A stretch of 64,000 bases of DNA from Prorocentrum cordatum (lineage: Eukaryota; Sar; Dinophyceae; Prorocentrales; Prorocentraceae): contig CAUYUJ010018316.1 in the NCBI GenBank assembly GCA_963575745.1, forward strand, positions 771,543 to 835,542, given 5' to 3'. Each line of letters opens with the position of its first letter. Position 1 is the stretch's first letter. Below are positions 42,652 through 52,329 of the stretch, one piece after another. Below the pieces are notes generated by a model that was not told the DNA's origin, ran no database searches, and saw only the letters and a list, made by a program, of their open reading frames with translations. A program made the position numbers and the translations under genes.

Positions 42652-42842
42652 TCGTGCGTGCGTGCGTGCATGCGGGCGGGCGGGCGTGTGTGTGTGTGTG
42701 CGTGTGCGTGTGCGTGTGCGTGTGCGTGTGCGTGTGCGTGTGCGTGTGCGTGTGTGTGTGCGTGTGCGTGTGCGTGTGCGTGTGCGTGCGCGCGTGCGCG
42801 TGTGCGTGTGCGCGTGTGCGGGTGTGCGTGTGTGTGTGTGTG
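41522..42842. repeat. 1.3-kb GT/GTGTGC tandem repeat
   Basis: Long alternating purine-pyrimidine tract: GTGTGTGC units first, GTGTGC in the middle, GCGTGC patches. A short unique insert (CTCGCACCGCCGACCAAC, about 41,681-41,701) breaks it. Frames of 500-600 codons on both strands are artefacts. Confidence 0.95.
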
Positions 42843-43285
42843 CCAAAATGGGCGCGGTGGGCGCATGCGAGCGCTGGCATGTGGGCCTTCGGTGGAGCTC
42901 CCTATGGGGCCACGAAACGTGCGAGGGGTGTGCCAAAATGCGCGCGGTGGGCGCATGCGAGCGCTGGCATCTGGGACTTCGGTGGAGCTCCCTATGGGGC
43001 CACGAAGCGTGTGAGGGGTGTTGAGGGGTGTGCCAAAATGCGCGCGGTGGGCGCATGCGAGTTTTGCATCTGCGTCTTCAGTGGAGCTCCCTGGGGTGTG
43101 CCGGAAAAAAGAGGTGGGCGCATGCGAGCGCTGGCATTGAGGCCTTCAGTGGAGCTCCCTATGGGGCCACGGCACGTGCGATGGGTGAGCCAAAACGGGT
43201 GCGGTGTGCGCATGCGAGCGCTGGCATGTGGGCCTTCGGTGGAGCTCCCTGTTGGGCCACGAAGCGTGTGAGGGATGTGCCAAGA
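42843..43285. repeat. 89-bp tandem repeat, minus-orientation array
   Basis: Five units, each with GTGTGCCAAAATG, GCGCATGCGAGCGCTGGCAT, CTTCGGTGGAGCTCCCTATG and GGCCACGAA. This is the reverse complement of the 30,845-31,880 unit. It directly abuts the GT tract. Confidence 0.9.
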
Positions 43286-43317
43286 AGAAGGGGGTGACGG
43301 AAGGAGGGGTGAGCGGG

Positions 43318-43375
43318 ATGAGGAGGAGGAGGAGGAGGAAAAGGAGGAGGTAGCGGAGGAGGAGGAGTCGCAGGG
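43318..43375. repeat. GGA microsatellite
   Basis: Short GGA tract with an AAGGA interruption. Confidence 0.85.
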
Positions 43376-43465
43376 ATCTCGATTCAGAACGACGACCTAA
43401 GACCACAGTATGGTTGGGGAAAAAGCTTGAGGCTCAGTGTAGGTCCATACATAAAACAAGACATC

Positions 43466-43630
43466 ACATAAACATAAACTTTTGGCGCTCCGCGCGGATT
43501 TCTTGTGTTCGCGCTGGACCCCCCTCCCTGGCGCGCGGAGCGCGCCAAGGGCAGCGCCCGAGGCGCCGCCGGGGGGCCGAGGCGCGGATCCAAGAAATCC
43601 GCGCGGAGCGCCAAAAAATTATGTTTATAT
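43466..43630. mobile_element. MITE-like element with long inverted ends
   Basis: The left end CATAAACATAAACTTTTGGC continues GCTCCGCGCGGATTTCTTG. The right end is its reverse complement (CAAGAAATCCGCGCGGAGCG, CCAAAAAATTATGTTTATAT). The inverted repeats are about 40 bases around a GC-rich core with its own palindrome (GGCGCGCGGAGCGCGCC). No coding capacity. Members also lie at 55,346-55,513 and 56,344-56,474, with diverged ones at 40,925-41,075 and 53,097-53,236. Confidence 0.88.
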
Positions 43631-44884
43631 GGTTTTTGTTCTTCGAATACAGCAAGTTCCTGCCATGACGAATCCGCGTCGGTTCCCGCCGGCGCCGAGA
43701 GGATGGCTCAACCTCGAGAGCCAACCGTTCGATGCCCTCGAAGCATCAAGCGGCTTCGGGGCTCCCGAACCGCGGGGTGACGGACCGCGCGGTACGTCAC
43801 TGCACGGTGTTGGAACCCTGGCGGCCGCCTGCCGCCCGAGGCATCCTCGGAGAACGACCCAAGTCCCAAAACCGCGTGGTGAACCCCCAGACTCCACTGA
43901 TTCACTGCGCGGTGTGATCACCACACCGTGTGGGAGCCCCCGAGCGGCGTTCGAGCGTACGCGCCCGCACCAGGGTCGCCGCTGGGACGACGCTGCACCA
44001 AGCCGCCGCAGCTGGCGCCCCTAACCAGATGGAACCCAACAAGCAGAGACCCCTCTCCCCGAAAACTCAGAATTGGCACGTTTGGGGAAGACGGCGGCGA
44101 ACCGCAAGTCATCAGATCCACCGCCACGCATTGATCATGATTAAGGGGGAGGGGTACAAAAAAACATCACTAGGACAAACATGATGTTATGATGCGACTG
44201 GCTCAAGCTACGTTCCAAGAGTTTCAGAAATTCTGACGGCCCTCGTTTCTGGAGCCGGTTGAACTGGATGTAATATGAAGAACACCATAGGACATGAAAG
44301 TATCATGATTTCTTGCTTCTCTGAATCACCAAGTGAATGGGGCGCAAGTGTGTGTGTGTGTGTTGTTCGAAGACCACCCGCTCCCGTGCCTTCTCAGATT
44401 AGCACGCCAAGATGGGCACGGGAACAGTAGGCTCGATGCCCGACAGCAGACGTTGTCAACAAAAACGGTAACAACCGTTGTTGTGCAGGCGACTGCCTGC
44501 TCAAAGAAACAGCGTCCCGCAGGGACACCGACATCACATTCAGCCCCAAATATATTTGACTCAACGGGGGGCGATACATGGGCGGGAAGACAGGTGCCCT
44601 TGTCGGGCCCGAAAGGCTCCCTTCTCGGCCCGAAGGGCCCCTTTATGGGCCTACCTCGCTGCGCCCCCATGTACCGCCCCCCCCATTACGCGCGGCCCAG
44701 CCAAGGTGGACAGGAACTGGTGCAGGTCTTCGCCACCCATCATTCCGTACCCATGTCGATCGTAACCGACCATAGAGAAGGCCGTCGCACACCCTTCCTT
44801 GAGCAGGGACCAGCCCGGCCCTGGCATTCCTACGAGCCTGCCAGAACAAATCGATTGCAATAACCGAAGATTGGTCCAGTAAAC
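43631..44884. other. Stretch without a recognised gene
   Basis: Mixed sequence with local CGGTGTTGG and CGGTGTG...CACACCG inverted words near 43,800-43,930, and short GGCCCGAAGGG inverted words near 44,605-44,640. No conserved protein. Confidence 0.5.
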
Positions 44885-45359
44885 ATGTGCTTAGAACATT
44901 GTACAAACAAGTCTCTCGGCCAGACACGTTCTAGGAGCAGCTCGTGCAGAACACGAGAGGCTCTTAAGACCATTCGCTGTTGGGTCTCTGGGCAAGCCAG
45001 GCCGCCTCGCCACTGCTTGACTCCGCCGCTGCCCCCCACCTCCCGCGTTGGACGGCGCGCACAGAGCGGTAGGGGGAGGGGGAAGGCTGCATGGAAGGAG
45101 GCCGCTGCTTAGAAGGCGCCGGCCCCACATCGACAGACAAGGCCAGGCCCCTTCCAAGAAGAAGGGGTGCTTCTGAGAAGCCTGCCCCCCTCCCCCCTAC
45201 ACACCCCACCTGCGCGTGGCTGACGCGCGCCGCTGAGCTCGGCGGGCGCGGCGAGAGAGTCCGCCGAGAGGCGCACGGCCGCCCCCGGGGGGCCCTTCGG
45301 GCGCGACCAGCGGCGAGCGGGCCCCGACAAGCTGCCGCGCCCAAGGAAAAAAACAAGGA
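44885..45359. other. Dispersed repeat plus GC-rich sequence
   Basis: 44,885-45,035 pairs with 39,830-39,940. The remainder, up to the microsatellite, is GC-rich with no recognised gene. Confidence 0.55.
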
Positions 45360-45793
45360 GCTCGCCGCGTGGATGAGGAGGAGGGGAAGAAAGGAGGAGG
45401 AGGAGGAGGAGGAGGAGGAGGAGGAGGAGGAGCAGGGGGAGCAGCAGGGGGGGAGGAGGAGGAGGAGGAGGAGGAGGCGGAGGAGGAGGAGGAGGAGGAG
45501 GAGGAAAAAGAAAAAAAAGAAGAGGAGGAGGGGGAGCTGGAGGAGAAGGATGATGAGCACAAGGAGGGGGAGCAGCAGGAGGAGGAGAAGGAAGAAGGAG
45601 AGGAGGAGGAGGAGAAGGAGGAGGATAAGGAGGAGGAGGAGGAGGATGAGGAGGAGGAGGAAGAAGAGGACGAGGGGGTGGGGAGAAGGATCATGATGAT
45701 GATATTGATGATGCGAATGATAATGATAATGATAATGATGATGATGATGATGCTGATGATGATGCTGCTGCTGATGATGATGACGACGACGAC
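45360..45793. repeat. GGA/GAT/GAC microsatellite at the 3' flank of LINE-B
   Basis: GGA units give way to GAT, then to (GAC)4 at 45,782-45,793, immediately against the LINE-B 3' end. (GAC)6 resumes at the LINE-B 5' end (51,201). Confidence 0.92.
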
Positions 45794-45955
45794 TTGACTT
45801 GACTCGGCCTTCAAGACGGTGGCTCCAGGGCCCTAGCCGTTCGGGTGACTTAAAACTCGAAGTTGGTGCCTGGAGGCACTGAGCCTCTACAAGGGGAAGT
45901 GAGAAAGAGCGGCAGACTTAAAGAGGGGCCCCCCAAATCGATCCAAGATTCAGCA

Positions 45956-48060
45956 CTAGAAGGAACTCAGATCCGAGGACAGGAAAGCATAATGTTTGAA
46001 GCTCAAATAAATCCAGGAGCAATCGGAGGTGTGGGTTCTGGGTTTTTTAGATGTTCCCTGTCCGTGTTGAACCTCACGACGCCAGTTACTCCAGTCAAAC
46101 TCGGAGTCTTTCCAGCGTTCGGGGCCCAGTGCGACCTCGCGCCACTGCAGCCCGTAGTAATCGACGAATTGCTTCTCCCAGCGCCGGACATGGAAAGAGT
46201 AATGGTGCCCTTGGGAGCCGATGGAGTTCTCGAGGTGCTTGAGATAATGGTGACCCTTATACCCCAGAGCTTTATACACAATGCGGTCGGGTTCATAGAC
46301 TTTCACACGGGCAACATGGCCCGCCCAACGGTGTCCGAGGGTCAAAACGTACTGGTCCCAGGGCATGGTTTTGGCGTTCCTCATCAACTCGTGGATTTTG
46401 CGGTAAACGCGTCTCAGATAAGCTTCCATGGGTTCCTCATCTGGCTTGCGGATGCCTAGCATATGACGAATCATGCGATACTGCACTGCACGGATATGGC
46501 TGTGATGAGCTCTTGTGAAATTCAAACTTACAAAGCAGAAAAAAAAAAAAGCGGCCTGACGAACAATCGTATCCAAGAGGCCGAGGCGCTTCAGGATGGG
46601 GCTTCGCTTATTGCAGAGGATCCCACGATGTGTACTGAAGACTGTCCAAGCTCTCGTGATGCCTCGGCTGACCGCCGAGGAGGCGCAGTTATCCATGGTG
46701 ACCCACGCTCCAAGCTGACGAAAGCCCTCGGAACGATCGTGACGAGAAACGAGGCCTTCTTCCAAGCGCAGCGTCGCCGCCGAGTCCCTGGCGGTCGCGA
46801 GCCAGAAACAGTCGCTGAGCAAGACCGTGCAAGCAAAGCGCCGGCGTAAGATACGGTGCCACTCCGTCCACATTGCTCTCAACATCTGAGCGGAGCTGGC
46901 AAGCAAGTAAAAATTGTCGGCGAACACCATGAGGGGTAATCGGGTGATCCCCAGGTCCTTTTGTATTTCTCCGGGGAGCTCAGCATAGCCAGGTCCTCGG
47001 GTTCCAGTGGGTATCCCCATCCGTTTTTCTCACGCAAAACTTCAAATTCGGTAATCGGATCGCCCAGGAAGAGATTGAAAAGCCTGGGGGCCTCTGGATC
47101 TCCCTGGAGCAGAGAGCGCGCGCGGGAAACCTGGCAAGTGGGTGCCACCCCAGGCAGCAGAAACTCTGACCGTCCACTACGTATTTCCCGTAGCCACGCC
47201 GCAGTGATGATTCTGGGGACCTGACGTTTCCGATGATTGCGGATGATATGGTGATGACGTACATGATCATAAGCTTTGTGTAAATCGCCCACCCCCAGGA
47301 ACAAAGGTTCACGGAATTCCACGGCTCTTTCGATCAACAAGCGGGTGGTGGCTACGACCTTGTGCACCTGGTAGCTCTTGCGGAACGCAAACTGGAGCTT
47401 CGATAAGGGCATCTGGTCGAGCTCTATCAGCTCACTCAGGCACATGGAGTACAGCTTTAGCAAGCAAGACAGCAGAGCGATCGGGCGGCAATCCTTGACC
47501 CTGCAAGCTCCATAGAATTTGGCTAACAGCGTGACCTGGTGTCTATTGAATATCGGGTCGAGTTGTTCACTGGGATGATTACGCAGACGGAGTACATAGA
47601 GTTCAGCTAGCAGGTCCAGGGTTTCGGTGCTAAGTTCTTTCAACATTTCCATGACGATGCAGTCATCTCTGGAGCAGGTCTTTCCAGGCTTAAGGCGGGA
47701 TAAACACTTCCTACTCAACTGGGCGCCCAGGCGCTTGGGCAACTCCTCCAAAGCCATGGGGCCCCAGCGTTTCCAAATCCATCTGGGAAGACTAGCATAT
47801 GTCGGGTCCTTAAACAGAGTCTCATAAAACCGAGCCGCCTCTTCCCTCATCTCGTCCTCATCCGTCGTGATGTTCTCGTTTCCTCCTCCCACCTTCAGTG
47901 TTTTCACTTCATTCTGACCACGGCAACGATCTGCTTTACGATGCTGTACAAAAATAGGCCGCACGAATATCTTGCCGGGACCAGCTGCAAGCTCATGGCC
48001 TGCGTGAGGGTCGGGCCCTGCTCGGTGTTCCGCGCTTGCAAATACTGCTGGGTCCTGTAA
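45956..48060 (-). pseudogene. LINE-B ORF2: reverse transcriptase and C-terminal region
   Basis: Starts after a frameshift near 48,000 with GQNEVKTLKV and DEDEMREEAARFYETLF. It continues PGKTCSRDDCIVMEMLKEL, VTLLAKFYGACRVKDCRPIA, LQFAFRKSYQVHKVV, FLGVGDLHKAYDHV (first catalytic Asp, about 47,306-47,264) and LLQGDPEAPRLFNLFL. A second frameshift at about 47,020-46,960 leads to LMVFADNFYLLAS. The catalytic FADD reads FADN (Asn codon 46,913-46,915), which should kill polymerisation. The C-terminal part has HHSHIRAVQYRMIRHMLG and GHRWAGHVARV, typical of post-RT regions in this kind of LINE, and ends with WKDSEFDWSNWRREV. Confidence 0.88.
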
Positions 48061-48459
48061 CTCAGAGGATGATCCTTGGGAACGTTCGGGGGCCCCGCGG
48101 AAGTTTTCCTGCCGCAAGCCGAGGCGATCTTGCCCACCAGAGCGGTGAAAGAGCCCAGGGAGGGGACAGGGAAACCTTCACGATCGACACGGGTGACTTC
48201 CGAGGCCGACGGTGGAACATCCGTTGCGTCACTATCAAGCGTAATCAGCTGAGTCTTACGCGGCCGATCTAGCAAGTCTCTCCACGGCCTATGAGAGAGT
48301 ATCGACTCCTGCTGAGCCGCACACCGAAGAGAAAGGTGCTGCTGTTCCGATAGAGGGGTATCTGAGTTGTTGAGGATGGTGCAAAACTTCTCGGCATTCA
48401 GGGATGGGATGGGGCACGGCCGGGCGCGGGGCCATTTATGTTGTTCCATTTCGCCGGGG

Positions 48460-49040
48460 AGAGGTTGACCTCCAGCTTCAGCTAAACGATCAGCGATTTC
48501 ATCCCCCCTGCACCCAGAATGCCCTTTGATCCAAGACAAGAGAACGACGCACTCCTTCTGAACAGCCCCCCAGACGTGCTGAAGCAATAAAGCCAGAACA
48601 ACATTATGTTTAGGTCTGAACTTGTAATGCAGCATTCCCAAGACGTAAGTCGAATCGAAGACGGCTTCCAGGACCGAGCCTCGCGGAATCGAAGCAGCAC
48701 CTGTCGGTATGTGTTGCCCCAACAGCCAGAGTCCCATCTCGATGGCCGCGGTCAGCTCCGCGGCGTTGTTGGTCTGCCTGAGAGCTCCTACGAAACCTTC
48801 CTGATGGGGATCCAGAAAGACGGGTCAACAGCTCTAGAAAAACGGATCGACTTGGGCCCCTGGGGTCCTAGAATTCTCGGGAATGCCTGGGGGGTCGTTG
48901 AAAACCGAAAATCCCCAGCCGCAAGTCCTACGGCGTTTATTGTATTGTTTAAAATGGCCATCGCCATACAAACGAAAATGCGCATCATCTAAACTAAATT
49001 CGGCCCCAAGACGAGCTTCGATCCCACGTTGGTCCTCAAC
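48460..49040 (-). pseudogene. LINE-B ORF2: RNase H domain placed between endonuclease and RT
   Basis: All five type-1 RNase H catalytic positions are visible in order: Asp in RLYGDGHF (about 49,021), Glu in TNNAAELTAAIEMGLWLL (about 48,758), Asp in EAVFDSTYVLG (about 48,656), and His and Asp in SWIKGHSGCRGDEIADRLAE (His about 48,521, AD about 48,491). The frame is the same as the endonuclease, interrupted by two stops near 48,825-48,836. The RT begins about 500 bases further downstream. An RNase H here is unexpected, since it normally lies C-terminal to RT. Confidence 0.9.
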
Positions 49041-49149
49041 CTTCCTGGCGAAGGTGTGGTCGAGCAATCTCCAGCCAACAGGCTTGGTCTTAAAACTGCA
49101 CTCGATATTCGGCAAAAACTGCGGCGCCGGTGTCCTCGCGGCAAAGCAC

Positions 49150-49904
49150 CTGAAAACTAGAGCGCAGTGATCACTCTTCCAAGCGGAGCAGCAGCGGGCC
49201 TGGCAGTCGCAAGAGCCGCGAGAGGGTCCTCTGCCGATGGCCACGAAGTCTATCTGCCTGGGCTCGAACTTACCGTCGTAGAAACAAGTGCACGACCCCA
49301 TCAAAGGCTTACTCCATGTATTGCTCAAGATCAAGTTGTTGCTGACCACGAACTCATAGAAGGCGTTCGACTTCCAGTTCCTTGCGCCAGCAGTGTAAGG
49401 GCCGACGGTCGAAGATGGTCTGATGTCGCGCTCGAAGGATGCATTGGCGTCGACTCACAACACGGGCGTGAACTGTGGTGCGCACCTCCCGAGCAACTGT
49501 TCGCAGTCGGCAATGTCCTTGCAATATTGACTATGATGATTGGTGTCGGCATCAAGATGCGAACAAACTATCCAAAGATTTCCGCCGCGAGGAGTGACGA
49601 TGCCCACGGCGATGCTGTTCCCCAAACTGACGGCCCCGAAGATGATGCAAGCCTTCAGCGTCTTATGCACAACGATCGCGGGTCTCCTTTTCCGCCCGCA
49701 TACAGGGGGCCCTAGGATTACGCGATGGCCAGCTATCTCCTCGCAGACGTTCAACACATCAGTGAATTCTTGTAGACATGCCATATCCCAGTGAAAGTCG
49801 GCCTCCATGGGTTCTAGCCCTCTTGCGGCACTACGCATCGGAACTCCCCTGCAGTTCCAACTGATGACTATAGTGTCGTCGCTAGATGGAAGGCGCCTAT
49901 TCAT
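49150..49904 (-). pseudogene. LINE-B ORF2: AP-type endonuclease domain
   Basis: Begins DDTIVISWNCRGV (the N-terminal N of the EEP fold) and continues MACLQEFTDVL (catalytic Glu in QE). Then GNSIAVGIVTPRGG, LWIVCSHLDADT and LL.GRC.PQFTPVL. A TGA (49,455-49,457) replaces what would be Gly before VDANA, the GDxN motif. The frame then resumes with YEFVVSNNLILSNTW, PRQIDFVAIG and WKSDHCALVF (the catalytic SDH). The start Met at 49,904 lies about a dozen bases after the probable end of ORF1. Apart from the stop, the active-site residues appear intact. Confidence 0.88.
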
Positions 49905-49916
49905 ATCTGAAGATAA

Positions 49917-51081
49917 TCAAGAGCCGCCCCGACGGGGCGGGTCGCTGATCTCATCCATGTGCTGGGAAAAGTCGATCTCCACTCCCTGCGTCCTCAACCA
50001 CTCCTGAGCATCAGGCATCACCTTCAGGTTGTAAGAGGGAAAGTTGCGCAAACGGGTTCCTCGGGACAACATCGGCGGGCAAGAACCTTCGGGGCAACAC
50101 CACGGAGCCCATATCCTTGGAAGCGCCAATCATCTGCATCAGCTCGGGTTCTGAGAAGGTCGGCCACTTCTTGCTGACAGCTGCTTTGAGAAGGTCTTTG
50201 GCATGTGTGGCTCGGTTCTGGCAGGTCAACTCCTCGGGATATTTGTCTATCGCGTGCCACAGCTGCCCCTTGGTGGGGTCCCTCGTGTCCTGCGGCCTGT
50301 TCTCGTGCGCGAGCGTGGAAGAGAACTTCCTGCCCTTCATCGCCACCAGGCAATCCCACATCTTCTGGCTCGTCTCGAACTCTACCTTGACGCGGTCCGC
50401 GTAACTGCCGACAGGAAATACTTTCTTCACCCCCGTGAGGTGACTGTCGGTGAGGATATGCTTGAGGTTGTTGGCGAGTTCCAGTCCCTCAGTGTACTGG
50501 TAGCCTCCGACGCACAAGATCTGCCGCTTGTTGACAGGGGGCCTGATGGTGGGTGGGACGGCGGACAGGTCAGATGCCGAGCCAGCAATACTGCCAGCAG
50601 CACGTCCCTGGCCAGCGCTACCAGTTCCACCTCCACCCCCTCCGTTCTCCATGACTGTGACGCGGGCGGTCAGGTTCACCAGGTCTGTCTTCATGGCGGC
50701 CACCGTCTTGTCGGTGTTCCTAACTTTGTTGGTGACTTTCTTCACTTCTCTCTCCAAGGGGAGTACACTCTGAGATAAAGTACTGCGGAAGTCATTCGTC
50801 AGGGCTCTGAATAAACGTGTCTCCATGCCGTTCTCCAGACCCTCGGGTACGGGCGCTGGCTGCGCGAGAACTGCAGAGACGTCGCCAGGGTCGGTGTCAC
50901 CGTCGCTCATGACATCATCAATGTTCTCGACTTTTTCCTCTCCTGCGGTCGTTTTCGCCTTCACGCGCCTGCGCTCAGGCGAGGCTGGAGCCATGGCGGG
51001 TGCGACTGCTGCTGCGGCTGCTCCACTGCCGCCTAGGCCGAAGCCTGGCGAGACGGGCGCGGCCAAGGGAGCTGCGTGCAT
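49917..51081 (-). pseudogene. LINE-B ORF1 protein (coiled coil plus RRM-like domain)
   Basis: I choose the ATG at 51,081 (MHAAPLAAPVSPGFGLGG), because the frame above it is the leader from the SL. The frame runs 356 codons to 50,011. It has an Ala/Pro-rich N terminus, an acidic patch (VENIDDVMSDGDTDPGDVSA), and a helix with heptad-like spacing (SQSVLPLEREVKKVTNKVRN). A glycine linker follows, then an RRM-like fold (KRQILCVGGYQYTEGLELAN ... DRVKVEFETSQKMWDCLVAM), a layout known for LINE ORF1 RNA chaperones. A frameshift near 50,050 probably moved the C terminus, because the adjacent frame reads FPSYNLKVMPDAQEWLRTQG up to a stop at 49,917, just before ORF2. Confidence 0.85.
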
Positions 51082-51185
51082 CAGCGGCGACGTAGCAGTA
51101 GGTAGGGGCCAGCACAAAATGAGTGGCAGTGAAACAGTGAGAGCTGATGTGCAAAAACGGGTGAGATGCAGTTCCTTGATGAGGC

Positions 51186-51201
51186 CTTGAGCCAAAAATG
51201 G
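51186..51201 (-). other. Partial spliced-leader relict at the LINE-B 5' end
   Basis: The plus strand reads CTTGAGCCAAAAATGG, the reverse complement of the 3' 15 bases of DinoSL with one extra A. The remaining six or seven leader bases are replaced by the GAC microsatellite, a 5' truncation exactly at the junction. On the sense strand the leader ends in AAG directly before the element. Confidence 0.82.
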
Positions 51202-51345
51202 ACGACGACGACGACGACGAGGAGGAGCAGGAGGAGGAGGAAGGAGGGGGAGCGTGGAGCAGAAGCAGGTGGAAGGAAGGAAGGAAGGAAGGAAGGAAGG
51301 AAGGAAGGAAGGAAGGAAGGAAGGAGGAAAAGGAGGAAAAGGAGA
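51201..51345. repeat. GAC/GGA/GGAA microsatellites at the 5' flank of LINE-B
   Basis: (GAC)6 followed by GGA units and a GGAA run (51,274-51,325). Counterpart of 45,360-45,793 on the other side of LINE-B. Confidence 0.92.
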
Positions 51346-51847
51346 CGGAGGAGGACTGCCTCGGGCGCCGCGGCCGCGGGCCGCCCGCGGGGCGGCATTT
51401 GGTCACCACGGCGCCGCGCTGCCGCCGCCGAACAGGCTGTCCAGCGAGAAGGCGGGAGCCGGCGGGCGGCGCGGGCCGCCAGCGTCCTGGGGTCCTCCTC
51501 CTCCTCCTCCTCCTCCTCCTCCTCCTCCTCCTCCTCCTCCTCCTGCTCCCCATGATGGTGGTGGTGGTGCTGCTGGTGGAAAGCAGGCCCGTCAAGTGCC
51601 CGCTGCGGCGGCCGCGGGCCGCCCGCCACCCGGCCCCGCTCGGCGCAAGCCGGCCGCCTTGCGGAGCTGGCGCGCTGCGGCGGCCTGCAAGCCGCAGCTC
51701 AGGACCCGACATGCCCGCGACAGCCCCCGCGGCATCCCCGCGTCCTCCTCCTCCTCCTCCTCCTCCTCCTCCTCCACCTCCTCCTCCTCCAAGGTTGAGG
51801 ATCCAGGTTTTTGCACATGTTCTTCTTGCGCTCTTAGTGAGCAAAAG
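51346..51847. other. GC-rich stretch with CTC microsatellites
   Basis: TCC/CTC runs at about 51,497-51,543 and 51,744-51,791 on the plus strand, opposite in strand bias to the GGA tracts. Between them is GC-rich sequence with no recognised protein. Confidence 0.6.
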
Positions 51848-51979
51848 ACATATCCGTGCCCGCGGCCTCGCAGGTCGGACCCCTGGGCCGCTCGCGCGCA
51901 ACAGAACTATCCGTGCGAACGGATATCCGCAGGATCGCCCCCCAGAATCCAGACCGCGAGGGCGCGGATACGGATATGT
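51848..51979. mobile_element. Foldback element, copy 2
   Basis: 132 bases with ACATATCCGTGCCCGCGGCC at the left end and the reverse complement GCGCGGATACGGATATGT at the right. The imperfect inverted repeats are about 24 bases. No coding capacity. Related to 28,114-28,462. Confidence 0.82.
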
Positions 51980-52002
51980 TTGAAAGGGGCCCCAGAACAC
52001 AC

Positions 52003-52130
52003 AAATAAAACCACACGAATCCCAAGATTCCCTATATTTCCCATATGTTCCGAGTGTTCGTCTTCCCCACACTTCCCATATTTTCCCATATTTTCTGCGA
52101 GTCGACGATTCATTGTGTCTGTGTTTTTTC
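52003..52130. repeat. AT-rich dispersed repeat, copy 2
   Basis: Partner of 25,196-25,330 (TTCCCATATTTTC, GAGTCGACGATTCATTG). Confidence 0.8.
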
Positions 52131-52329
52131 TCCTGAATGTTAGCCGCTCGTGGGGAGCGCGGGGCCCAGGCACCGTCGCGCCACGGACCATCCGAGGCGG
52201 GGAGCGTGCGGCCATGTTCGACCTGCAGGGACCTCCTCGTCAGGCCCCAAGACCTGCAAGAACAACGGCCTCGGGATGGACATCGGGACGGAGGGGGCCG
52301 TCCCCCGGAAGGGGTCCAGACCTCCAGCC
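52131..52329. other. Short stretch without a recognised gene
   Basis: Mixed GC-rich sequence between two repeats. No motif seen. Confidence 0.5.

Larger units (their letters stand above)
45794..51200 (-). mobile_element. LINE-B, nearly full-length non-LTR retrotransposon inserted in a GAC/GGA microsatellite
   Basis: A 5.4-kb element read downward. It has a partial DinoSL (51,201-51,186), a short leader, ORF1 (start 51,081) with a coiled-coil and RRM-like domain, then ORF2 (start about 49,904) with AP-type endonuclease, RNase H, linker and RT plus C-terminal region (to about 45,956). A short 3' tail ends in tandem AAGTC. (GAC)n borders both ends, consistent with target-site duplication or insertion into the repeat. 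Lesions are few: one stop in the endonuclease, two in RNase H, two frameshifts around RT, one near the end of ORF1 and a FADD to FADN change. This copy is recent but dead. The EN-RNH-RT order differs from LINE-A and from the standard order. Confidence 0.9.

Noticed and set aside
42843-42860. GCCAAAATGG in the 89-bp repeat as a leader relict
   Set aside because: Only a ten-base core matches, and it belongs to the tandem repeat unit, most copies of which do not match.
41179-43056. Frames of 500-625 codons of His/Thr/Arg/Ala or Cys/Val
   Set aside because: Produced by GT/GTGTGC repeats, which lack stops in most frames.
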